Assembly (NCBI GenBank): GCA_035652435.1
Contig: DASRDU010000072.1
Coordinates: 1 to 64,000 of the forward strand
Length of the DNA: 64,000 bases
Direction: 5' to 3'
Source of the DNA: DASRDU01 sp035652435
GTDB lineage: Bacteria; Acidobacteriota; Blastocatellia; RBC074
In this document: piece by piece, positions 39,992 to 48,250 of the stretch
Layout of the letters: each line of letters starts with the position of its first letter
How positions within the stretch are numbered: the stretch's first letter is position 1
Notes under the pieces: model-generated
Databases searched by the model: none
Told to the model about the DNA's origin: nothing
The model's input: the letters and a program-made list of their open reading frames with translations, nothing else
Program-made: the position numbers and the translations under genes

Positions 39992-42397
39992 ATGCAATCA
40001 CTCGTGCAGGACGTGCGCTTCGGGGTGCGAATGCTCGTCAAAAAGCCGGGTTTCGCGGCGATGGCGATCATCACACTCGCACTTGGGATCGGCGCGAACA
40101 CGGCGATCTTCTCGGTCGTCAATGCCGTGCTGCTCCGCCCGCTGCCGTTCGAGCGGCCGGAGCAGCTGGTCATGGCGTTCACGAGAACCGGCCAGCAGGC
40201 GCGCAACTGGGTGGCTTATCCCGATCTCGAGGACTGGCAGGCGCAGGGTCAGTCGTTCGCCGCGCTCTCGGCCCTCGTGCCGCAGAGCGTCAACCTGACG
40301 GGCACGTCGGAGCCGACGCGCGTGATCGGCGGTTTCGTCTCGGCGAATTTCTTCCGGATGCTCGGCGTCGAAGCGGCCCGGGGGCGGGGCTTCCTGGACG
40401 GCGAAGACAAACAGGGCGCCGAACGAGTCGCGGTCGTCAGTCACAACACCTGGCGCGACCGCTTCGGCTCTGACCCGGCGCTCGTCGGAAAGACGCTCGC
40501 GCTCAACGGGCAGATCTTCACGGTCGTCGGCGTCATGCCGGAGAGCTTTCACTTCTCGTGGAGCGAGTGCGAGGTCTGGATGCCCATTCAATATTACCCG
40601 AACTTCACGCCGGATCGCCGGCAGAGCAGTTCCGCCGTACTCGGTCGCCTCAAACCGAACGCCACACTCGCGCAGGCGCAGGCCGAGATGGAGACCATCG
40701 CGCGGCGGCTGGGCGACCAGTACCCGGAGACGAACAAGGATCGCTCAGTCACGCTCGTGCCCCTTCAGGAACTCGTGGTCGAAGGCCTCAGGCCACAGCT
40801 GCTCGTGCTGCTGGGCGCCGTGGTGTTTGTGCTGCTGATCGCGTGCGCGAACGTCGCCAACCTGACGCTCGTCCGCTCGGTCGCGCGGCAGCGTGAGATC
40901 GCCTTGCGCGCGGCTCTGGGCGCGAGCCGCTGGCGACTCGTCCGGCAGATGCTGACCGAGACGGTGTTGCTCGCGCTCGTCGGCGGGGCGCTCGGGCTGC
41001 TCGTCGGCGCCTACGGGATGGATCTGCTGATGAGGAACAATCCGAATCCGCTGCCCCCGGAGATGATGGCCCGGCTTGATCGCACGGCGCTGACTTTCAC
41101 GTTCGGGATTGCGGTGCTGACCGGGATTGTTTTCGGCCTGGCACCGGCGTGGCGCTTTTCGAGACCGGACGTTCACGAGGCGCTCAAGGAGGGCGGCAAG
41201 GGGGCGGGTGAGGGCGGGGGCCGCAATCGCCTGCGCGGCGCTTTGGTCGTCGCGCAGATCGCGCTCGCGCTCGTGCTGCTCGTCGGGTCGGGGCTGCTGA
41301 TCAAAAGTTTTCGCGCCCTGCTTGATGTCAATCCCGGGTTCGATGCGACGAACCTGCTGACGCTCGAATACCGCGTGCCGAAGAACAAATACCCCGAGGG
41401 CGCCCAGCAGTGGAATTTCCACCGCCAGGTGGTCGAGCGCGTCGGGGCGCTGCCCGGCGTCCGGTCGGCTTCGGTCATGCTGGCACTGCCGTACAGCGGC
41501 AACGGTTTCGTCAATTCATTCGTCCCGCTCGACCGCGCCGCGCCGCCCAAAGGCAGTGAGCCGCGCGCTCTGGTCAATCGCGCCGACCCGTACACCTTCC
41601 GCACGCTGGGCATTCCGCTCATCAAGGGGCGCGTCATCACCGAACAGGACGGGGCAGAGTCACAGCGCGTGGCCGTCATCAATCAGGCGATGGCCGAACG
41701 TTTCTGGCCCGGTGACGAGCCGATTGGCAAAGCCATCAAACTGCCCGACGGTGACATGACGGCGACGATTGTCGGCGTCGTGGGTAATATCAAACACTTC
41801 AGCCTCGACGAGCCGACCGCCGCACAGATTTACCTGTCCTATGCGCAGAATCCGCACATCTTCGCGACGCTCGCCGTGCGCACGGCGGGCGACCCGATGG
41901 CGCTGGCCAATTCGGTCAAGCAGGCCGTCTGGTCGGTGGATCAGGATCAGCCGGTCTGGAAGATTCGCACGCTCGAATCGCTGCTCGACCGTTCGGTCAG
42001 TGACCGCCGCTTTCTGATGTGGCTGCTCGCCTGTTTTTCCGGCGTCGCACTCGCGCTCGCGGCGGTGGGGATTTACGGCGTGATCTCTTATTCGGTCACG
42101 CAGCGGACGCACGAAATCGGCGTGCGCGTGGCCCTGGGTGCGCGGCGCGGTGACATCGTCAGGCTCGTGGTCGGGCAGGGGCTGCTGCTCGCGCTCATCG
42201 GCGTCTGCGCGGGCGTCGCGGCTTCGTTCGCGCTGACCCGTTTTCTGGCGACCATCCTCTTCGGCGTCAGCCCGACCGACCCGCTGACGTTTACTCTGGT
42301 GGCAATGCTGCTCGCCGTGGTCGCGCTTGCGGCGTGTTATCTGCCGGCGCGGCGAGCGATGAAGGTGGATCCGATGATTGCGCTGAGGTACGAGTAA
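39992..42397 (+). CDS. ADOP family permease 2
   Basis: This 801-residue protein is full-length with the first helix ALGIGANTAIFSVVNAVLL and tail DPMIALRYE. In the first core domain, QSVNLTGTSEPTRVIGGFV replaces the equivalent segment of permease 1; overall the copies are diverged, so these are old duplicates. Ribosome site AAGGGGG at seven bases. No sigma-54-like site was found upstream, so it may be read through from the deacetylase gene 82 bp away. Its TAA stop is followed at once by P8. Confidence 0.95.
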   Translation: MQSLVQDVRFGVRMLVKKPGFAAMAIITLALGIGANTAIFSVVNAVLLRPLPFERPEQLVMAFTRTGQQARNWVAYPDLEDWQAQGQSFAALSALVPQSVNLTGTSEPTRVIGGFVSANFFRMLGVEAARGRGFLDGEDKQGAERVAVVSHNTWRDRFGSDPALVGKTLALNGQIFTVVGVMPESFHFSWSECEVWMPIQYYPNFTPDRRQSSSAVLGRLKPNATLAQAQAEMETIARRLGDQYPETNKDRSVTLVPLQELVVEGLRPQLLVLLGAVVFVLLIACANVANLTLVRSVARQREIALRAALGASRWRLVRQMLTETVLLALVGGALGLLVGAYGMDLLMRNNPNPLPPEMMARLDRTALTFTFGIAVLTGIVFGLAPAWRFSRPDVHEALKEGGKGAGEGGGRNRLRGALVVAQIALALVLLVGSGLLIKSFRALLDVNPGFDATNLLTLEYRVPKNKYPEGAQQWNFHRQVVERVGALPGVRSASVMLALPYSGNGFVNSFVPLDRAAPPKGSEPRALVNRADPYTFRTLGIPLIKGRVITEQDGAESQRVAVINQAMAERFWPGDEPIGKAIKLPDGDMTATIVGVVGNIKHFSLDEPTAAQIYLSYAQNPHIFATLAVRTAGDPMALANSVKQAVWSVDQDQPVWKIRTLESLLDRSVSDRRFLMWLLACFSGVALALAAVGIYGVISYSVTQRTHEIGVRVALGARRGDIVRLVVGQGLLLALIGVCAGVAASFALTRFLATILFGVSPTDPLTFTLVAMLLAVVALAACYLPARRAMKVDPMIALRYE

Positions 42398-42492
42398 TCG
42401 GAAGTCGGGAGTCGGCAGATAAGGACAGTAATCAGATTGCGCGCCCCGAGCTGCTCCTCCAGGCGGACTCCCAACTTCTGACTTCCGACTTC
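42398..42492. repeat. Palindrome P8 with AGTCGG-type arms
   Basis: Left arm 42398-42416 (TCGGAAGTCGGGAGTCGG) starts right after the ADOP2 stop; right arm 42467-42492 (with GACTCCCAACTTCTGACTTC) is its imperfect reverse complement. The loop is about 50 nt. Confidence 0.82.
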
Positions 42493-42973
42493 TCTTCAGT
42501 GAATGAGGTGTCCGCTTCCGCACGGCGGGCTTCCACCTTTGCAGAAAGGCGTCATTCATTTTTGATGGCGCGGTGGAATTATCGTGCGGATTGAAATTCT
42601 GAGGGCGTCGGCAAAAAGTTTTTTTGAACGTCAGGCGCTGAAATCAGGTAATCATACATGACAGAGGTGATCGGAATGGCCGTTTGAAAGGCCGATTGCT
42701 GACGCGCACCTTTGTCCACAGGAAAAAACCACGAGGGGCGGATCGGAGCTGCCGCACCGGCGCCGGAAAAAACAGACGGCGGCCCGAAATATTTTTCCGC
42801 TCCCCCCGTTTACTGCATGAGGCCATCCCGCAAGGCTGCTTCAACTCCTCAGGCAGCCATCCGTTCAGATCATTGACCTGTCTTCGGGTCGAAGTGGCGC
42901 GCGCTGACCGGGCGACAGCGCGGCCCTGGGATAAGTGTGTCTCGGGAGAGACTCGAACGAAGGAGAGCTGATT
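42493..42973. other. Intergenic region of about 480 bp before the TPR gene
   Basis: No convincing gene, RNA or promoter was found. A-rich and T-rich runs at about 42608-42630 and 42720-42800 contrast with the flanking G+C-rich genes and may contain the promoter of the TPR gene. The ribosome site AAGGAGAG ends the region. Confidence 0.45.
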
Positions 42974-43963
42974 ATGCTGGGACGTTTGATTTCGATCACT
43001 CTGGTTGTGCTGATCTTTTGTTCACTGGCCCACGCGCAGGATTCGCGTGCGGCAGCGGCGACTTCATACATCGAGCGGGGAAGAACCTGGTTCGCCAGGG
43101 GCGAGTGGGACAAGGCCTTCACTGATTTCGATCTGGCTGTCGCCTCCGACCCGCGGATGGCTGAGGCCTGGTACGATCGCGGCCTCGTCAGGCACCTCAA
43201 AGGGGACGAGCAGGGCGCGCTCACCGACTTCAGCCGGGCGCTCGAAATCAACCCGCGATTCGTCGAGGCTTACGTCAATCGCAGCGCGATCCGTTACCTC
43301 AAGGGCGACTTGGACGGCGTGATCAGCGACAACACCAGGGCCATCGAACTCAGGCCCCGCCTCGCGGAAGCTTACGGCAATCGCGGCCTTGCCCTGCGGG
43401 ATAAAGGCGACCTCGACGCCGCCCTCGCCGACTTCGACATATCAATCATGATCAACCCCCGGCTGGCCGCAACCTGGAACAGTCGCGGCATGGCCCGGCA
43501 GCGCAAAGGAGACCTGCCCGGGGCAATCAGCGATCATTCGAAAGCTATTGAACTCGACCCACGGTTTGCCGGCGCTTACAGTGATCGCGGGTCTGCCCGG
43601 CAGCGCGGCGGTGACGTTGACGGGGCGATTGCCGATTACGACCGCGCGCTTGAACTTGCCCCTGACCTGGTCTGCGCCCTGTTCAATCGGGCCGGGGCTT
43701 CCAGGACCGGCGGCAGATATGATCAGGCGATTGCCGATTACAGCCGGGTGATCGAACTCGATCCACGCTACGCCGACGCTTACGCCCTGCGCGGGGTGTC
43801 ATTGTTGATGACCGGCAACGAGGCCGAGGCACAGAAGGATTTCGATCAGTGTCTGGCGCTCAACGACAAACTCAGGGCTTCACTCAACGAACTCATCAGA
43901 GGCGCGAATCAGCAGCTGGCGGCTAAGAGACAGGTTGCCCTGATCGTCCGCTTGTGGGACTGA
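42974..43963 (+). CDS. Exported TPR-repeat protein (eight repeats)
   Basis: The ATG at 42974 is used because AAGGAGAG precedes it; an in-frame ATG at 42935 has none. The 329-residue product has a signal peptide (1-21, ending SLAHAQD), then eight 34-residue TPR units without gaps, each with the pattern AYxxRGxxxxxKGDxxxAIxDYxxAIELxPR. The protein is almost nothing but TPRs, so it is a protein-binding scaffold, probably periplasmic or outer-membrane associated. Located between ADOP2 and ADOP3; a role with those permeases is only inference. Confidence 0.93.
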   Translation: MLGRLISITLVVLIFCSLAHAQDSRAAAATSYIERGRTWFARGEWDKAFTDFDLAVASDPRMAEAWYDRGLVRHLKGDEQGALTDFSRALEINPRFVEAYVNRSAIRYLKGDLDGVISDNTRAIELRPRLAEAYGNRGLALRDKGDLDAALADFDISIMINPRLAATWNSRGMARQRKGDLPGAISDHSKAIELDPRFAGAYSDRGSARQRGGDVDGAIADYDRALELAPDLVCALFNRAGASRTGGRYDQAIADYSRVIELDPRYADAYALRGVSLLMTGNEAEAQKDFDQCLALNDKLRASLNELIRGANQQLAAKRQVALIVRLWD

Positions 43964-44059
43964 CGAGTCCCGGAAGCGGACAGGCCGGCTCATCACTCTC
44001 ACCCCTCTCATAAATCAAAGTTCCTTTCCTTGGAGCAGCTTGTCTCTCCCGACCCGGGG

Positions 44060-44074
44060 TGGCACGGCATTTGG
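44060..44074 (+). promoter_or_regulatory. Second sigma-54-type promoter, non-canonical -12
   Basis: TGGCACGGCATTTGG again gives TGGCACG, four bases and TTGG, with ten bases between the two GG. It lies 96 bases upstream of ADOP3. A 10 bp inverted pair (CTCTCCCGAC at 44044-44053, GTCGGGAGAG at 44160-44169) brackets the leader. Confidence 0.5.
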
Positions 44075-44170
44075 TTATCAGTGCGGACAAAGCTCCGTGC
44101 TTTTGCTGCGATCCGTCTGCCACTTTGCGGCTGAAACAGTCTGGCCCCGCTTCAGACTTGTCGGGAGAGG

Positions 44171-46648
44171 ATGATGAATTCAACGTTGCAGGATCTGCGT
44201 TACTGCCTGCGGTCGCTCGGCAAGGCCCCGGGCTTTACCGCCATCGCCGTGCTTTCCATCGCGCTCGGCATCGGCGCGAACACGGCCGTCTTCAGCATCG
44301 TCAACGCCATGCTCTTCAAGCCGCTGCCGGTCCGTCACCCGGAGCAACTCGCGGCGCTCTACATCACCGAACAGAGTTCGCCATTCCCCGACGCCTTCTC
44401 TTACCCCGACTACCTGGATTACCGCGACAGGAACGAAGCCTTCAGCGATCTGGTCGGACATTACGGCGTGACGCTGAGTATGGCCGGGACGGGCGCGCAG
44501 CCGGAGTTGCTCTGGGGCGAACTGGTCACGGGCAATTACTTCACCGGCCTCGGCGTCAGGCCGGCGCTCGGCCGCGTCTTCAACGACGAAGACGACCGGC
44601 GCCCCGGCGCGCACCCGGTCGCGGTGCTGAGCTACGGGTTCTGGCAGCGGCGCTTCGGCGGCGACCCGGCAGTAGTTGGCAAGGTTCTGAAGCTCAATGG
44701 CCATGACTTCAACGTGATCGGCGTGGCGACTTACGGATTTTCGGGGACGCGGTTTCTGGGCTTCATTCCCGACGTGTGGGTGCCGGTGATGATGCACGAG
44801 CAGGTGCTGCACGAGAGTGGTGACCGGCTGACCGCACGGGGCCGGCGCTGGCTCAACGTCAACGGGCGGATGAAACCCGGCGTGACGATCGGGCAGGCCA
44901 CCGCCGCCATGAACGTCGTCGCGCGCCAACTCGCCGAGAGCTGGCCGCAGACCGACCGCGACGTGACAGTCAAAATCATGCCGGGCGGTCACAAGACTCA
45001 GCCGCTGCCGGGCGGCGAAAACATCCTGACCTTCGTCTCGGCGATGATGATGGGTCTGGTCGGGCTGGCGCTGCTCGTAGCGTGCGCGAACGTCGCGAAT
45101 CTGCTCCTCGCCCGCGCGACGGCGCGGCGCCGTGAGATCGCGGTGCGGCTGGCGCTGGGCGCGAGCCGCTGGCGGTTGATCAGACAGCTGCTGACCGAAA
45201 GCATAGTGCTTGCGCTCGCGGGCGGCGCGGTCGGGTTCCTGCTCGCGCTCTGGCTCAATGATTTATTCAAGTCAACCGGGCCGCCGCTCGATTTCGCCAC
45301 CGTCAATCCCGATTACGACCTCGGCCTCGACACCCGCGTGCTGGCTTTCACCCTGCTCGCTTCGCTCGTGACCGGAGTGCTGTTCGGATTGCTGCCCGCG
45401 TTGCAGGCGTCGAGGCCCGATCTGGTCCCGACGCTCAAAGGCGAAAGCCGCTCGGTGGGGCGCGGCGCGCGGCGGTTCACCCTGCGCAATGCGCTCGTGG
45501 TCGTGCAATTCGCCCTCTCGCTCGTGCTGCTCATCTGCGCCGGCCTGTTCATTCGCAGCCTGCAGAACGCGCAACGGGTCAGTCCGGGCTTCGACACGAA
45601 AAACATTCTGATCGGTTCGGTGAACCTGGGCATTCAGGGTTACACCGAAGCCAGGGGCCGCGAATTTTTCAAACGCGTCATCGAGCGCGTCGGGAAGCTG
45701 CCCGGCGTGGAGCGGGCGAGCCTCGCCGATTCGCTGCCGCTCGATGACAGCACCAGTGGCGGGCGCGTGCTGATCGAGGGGTACGTCCCGCGTTCGGAGA
45801 ACGAAAAGATCGAAGTCCTCTACACCACCGCCGCGCCGAAATATTTCGAGACGATGGGGACGCAGATCGTGCAGGGCCGCGCCTTCGACGAGCGCGACAA
45901 GGAAGACGCGCCGCGCGTCGTCGTCATCAACGAGACGATGGCCGGGCGTTACTGGCCCGGACAGAACCCTGTCGGCAAGCGGCTGCAACTCGGCAGCGCG
46001 AACAGCCCGTATCTCGAAGTGATCGGCGTCGCGAGGGACGGCAAATACATCACGATCGGCGAAGCGCCGCTGCCTTACATGTTTCTGCCGCTGCGGCAGA
46101 ATTACAGCGACCGCGTCAGAATTCTGATCCGCGCCGAGGCTGATCCGACCGCCCTTGCGGCGGGTTTGCGCCGCGAAGTGCAGGCGCTCGATGAGACGCT
46201 GCCGGTTTACGGCGTCAAGACCATCCAGCAGTTTATGGAACGGTCACTGTGGGGGATTGACGGGATGGTCGGCCTGCTCAGCGGCCTGGGATTGTTCGCG
46301 CTGCTGATGGCGGCGGTCGGGATATATGGCGTGATGGCGTACGCGGTCGCCCAGCGGACGCGTGAGATCGGCATCCGCATGGCGCTCGGCGCCCGGAGGG
46401 GTGACGTGCTGCGGCTGGTCGTCGGTCAGGGCATGCTGCTCGCGCTCGTCGGAATGGTGATCGGGGTGGCCGGAGCCTTTGCCGCGACACGGCTGCTCGC
46501 GAGTCTGCTCGTCGGCGTCAGCGCGACCGACCCGGCGACATTCGCGCTGACGGCATTGCTGCTCGCCGTCGTGGCACTCTTGGCGTGCTTTGTGCCGGCG
46601 CGGCGGGCGACGAAAGTTGATCCGATGATCGCGCTCAGATACGAATAG
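44171..46648 (+). CDS. ADOP family permease 3
   Basis: At 825 residues this is the longest of the five. It starts ATGATG after GGGAGAGG. TM1 is ALGIGANTAVFSIVNAMLF; the tail is DPMIALRYE. The first core domain differs from the other copies: it has YGFSGTRFLGFIPDVWVPVM and a longer loop up to RWLNVNGRMKPGV, so this copy belongs to another ADOP subgroup. A sigma-54-like promoter precedes it. The stop TAG begins the element TAGTCGG that opens the nested palindrome system downstream. Confidence 0.95.
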   Translation: MMNSTLQDLRYCLRSLGKAPGFTAIAVLSIALGIGANTAVFSIVNAMLFKPLPVRHPEQLAALYITEQSSPFPDAFSYPDYLDYRDRNEAFSDLVGHYGVTLSMAGTGAQPELLWGELVTGNYFTGLGVRPALGRVFNDEDDRRPGAHPVAVLSYGFWQRRFGGDPAVVGKVLKLNGHDFNVIGVATYGFSGTRFLGFIPDVWVPVMMHEQVLHESGDRLTARGRRWLNVNGRMKPGVTIGQATAAMNVVARQLAESWPQTDRDVTVKIMPGGHKTQPLPGGENILTFVSAMMMGLVGLALLVACANVANLLLARATARRREIAVRLALGASRWRLIRQLLTESIVLALAGGAVGFLLALWLNDLFKSTGPPLDFATVNPDYDLGLDTRVLAFTLLASLVTGVLFGLLPALQASRPDLVPTLKGESRSVGRGARRFTLRNALVVVQFALSLVLLICAGLFIRSLQNAQRVSPGFDTKNILIGSVNLGIQGYTEARGREFFKRVIERVGKLPGVERASLADSLPLDDSTSGGRVLIEGYVPRSENEKIEVLYTTAAPKYFETMGTQIVQGRAFDERDKEDAPRVVVINETMAGRYWPGQNPVGKRLQLGSANSPYLEVIGVARDGKYITIGEAPLPYMFLPLRQNYSDRVRILIRAEADPTALAAGLRREVQALDETLPVYGVKTIQQFMERSLWGIDGMVGLLSGLGLFALLMAAVGIYGVMAYAVAQRTREIGIRMALGARRGDVLRLVVGQGMLLALVGMVIGVAGAFAATRLLASLLVGVSATDPATFALTALLLAVVALLACFVPARRATKVDPMIALRYE

Positions 46649-46650
46649 TC

Positions 46651-46984
46651 GGTGGAAAATAGAAAGTAAAGTAACCGCTCAACTTCTCCGCCGCGTCAGC
46701 GGCGGCTGACTTCAGCCGTGGGTTTTCAACCCACGGAGAGCGTAAAGAGAAATCCCCGCGTCGCGTCAGCGACGCCTGAATTCAACTGTCGCCGCCGCAA
46801 CGCGGGGCCGACACGCCTGACCGCCGTGGGTTGAAAACCCACGGCTGAAGTCAGCCGCCGCTGACGCGGCGAAGAAGCCGGTCAGTAACAAAGTAAACAC
46901 TGAGGAGCCCGGTCTGAATCACTGACTGCTGCCCCTCACTTTCGCTGCTTCTCTCCACTTTCTACTTTTGCCTTTTTACTTTCC
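46651..46984. repeat. Nested palindrome P10: 54 bp arms inside an outer short-period pair
   Basis: Inner arms 46683-46736 and 46824-46877 pair over 54 bp with a single mismatch (46688/46872), 47 bp of it perfect. Each arm contains its own small palindrome CCGTGGGTTTTCAACCCACGG-like segment. The 87 nt core holds a third stem, CCCCGCGT with ACGCGGGG. Outside are weaker A/T-rich arms, 46651-46674 (with TAGAAAGT) and 46953-46984 (with ACTTTCTA), which look like the short-period class. The whole fills the spacer between ADOP3 and the SDYE-repeat gene. Confidence 0.9.
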
Positions 46985-46996
46985 GGAGGTGTTGCC

Positions 46997-48118
46997 ATGA
47001 AAACCAGAACAATCGTCCTGATGTTTGTCACCTTGCTCGTAATCCCCGCGCTCAGCTCCGCCCAGCAGACTCGCAACTCCATTCACGTCGAGAATGACAA
47101 TTGGACGTGGCAGTGGAGCGAAAACGGCCGGGGGCTGGAAGTGAAGATCAGGGGCAGGGCCGGGTTCACCGAAGATTACAGCGACGTCACCAGTCTCTCA
47201 CCCGGCGGCCATCTGCGCGTCAGGGACACGCGCACTTCGGCGACTCGGAAAATCGAGATCGAGCCGGATTCGGGCGGCCTGAAACGTTCTTACTCAGTTG
47301 ACGGCAGGGCCCACGAGTTTGATAACGAGGCCCGGCAGTGGCTGGCCGGCGTGCTGATCGAAATGGTCAGGCAGGGCGGGTACGACGCCCCGGGCAGAGT
47401 CGAACGGCTTTTCAAGCAGGGCGGGGCGAATGCCGTCCTTGATGAAGTGACGCGGATCAGGAGCGATTACGTCAAACGAATCTACCTTGAAAACCTGCTG
47501 AAGGATCACCGCCTCGATTCCGCCTCGGTGCAGCGCGTCGTCCGTCAGACCGCGCGTGAGATTTCATCCGATTACGAGAAGCGGCAGGTACTCGCCAGAG
47601 TCGCCGAACAATTCCTGGATGACAAAGCCCTGATCTCCGACTTCATTGCCGCCGCCGCGACGGTCAAATCCGATTACGAACGCGGGCAGATTCTCTCCGC
47701 ACTGCTCAGACAGAATCTGAGCGAAGATCAGATGAAAGGCGCGCTGAGAGCGATCACCGGGATCTCGTCCGATTACGAGAAAGCGAAGCTGCTCGTTCAG
47801 ATGGTCGAATCGCGCGCCGATCACGCCGTCGCCCCGGCTCCATTCTTTGACGCCGTCAACACTATCAGTTCCGATTACGAACACAGCCGCGTGCTGCTGG
47901 CGCTGCTGCGTCAGGGCAAACCCGGCGCCGACGCGCTGAAGCTGACGGTCAAATCAGCCTCCCTCATTTCATCTGACTACGAAAAGGCGCGAGTCCTCAT
48001 GCAGGTCGCGGCCGTCGGCAAAGGCGATGAGGGCGTGCGCAACGCGCTCGTTGAAGCGGCAAAGACCATCAATTCGGATTACGAGCGCGGGCGGGTGTTT
48101 TCGGCGGCCTTCAGGTAA
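46997..48118 (+). CDS. Exported SDYE-repeat protein
   Basis: This 373-residue protein has a signal peptide (1-22, ending SSAQQ). An N-terminal domain of about 110 residues (DVTSLSPGGHLRVRDTRTSA is typical) follows. After it come seven copies of a 33-35 residue unit that begin I(S/R/N)SDYE or VKSDYE, each followed by K/R, hydrophobics (RQVL, GQIL, AKLL, SRVL, ARVL, GRVF). The length is like TPR or HEAT, so a helical solenoid is likely, but the SDYE start is not a TPR signature. I recall related C-termini on some BlaR1/M56-type proteins of this phylum; no protease part is present here. Function unknown. Ribosome site GGAGG. Flanked by P10 and P11. Confidence 0.85.
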   Translation: MKTRTIVLMFVTLLVIPALSSAQQTRNSIHVENDNWTWQWSENGRGLEVKIRGRAGFTEDYSDVTSLSPGGHLRVRDTRTSATRKIEIEPDSGGLKRSYSVDGRAHEFDNEARQWLAGVLIEMVRQGGYDAPGRVERLFKQGGANAVLDEVTRIRSDYVKRIYLENLLKDHRLDSASVQRVVRQTAREISSDYEKRQVLARVAEQFLDDKALISDFIAAAATVKSDYERGQILSALLRQNLSEDQMKGALRAITGISSDYEKAKLLVQMVESRADHAVAPAPFFDAVNTISSDYEHSRVLLALLRQGKPGADALKLTVKSASLISSDYEKARVLMQVAAVGKGDEGVRNALVEAAKTINSDYERGRVFSAAFR

Positions 48119-48122
48119 ATCA

Positions 48123-48223
48123 ATGTACGGGGAGCTGGCGAGTTCCCCGCCGAATCAGATCAGAGCCGCTTCGGAACAATTACAGATTTGGCGCCGGCGG
48201 GGAGCTGGCAGCTCCCCGTACAT
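48123..48223. repeat. Palindrome P11 after the SDYE-repeat gene
   Basis: Left arm 48123-48152 starts ATGTACGGGGAGCTGG; right arm 48195-48223 ends CAGCTCCCCGTACAT. Fifteen outer and eight inner base pairs are exact, with a bulged middle. The left arm begins five bases after the stop of the SDYE gene. Confidence 0.9.
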
Positions 48224-48250
48224 CCAGAGTAAACAGGAGGCGAGGATCAT

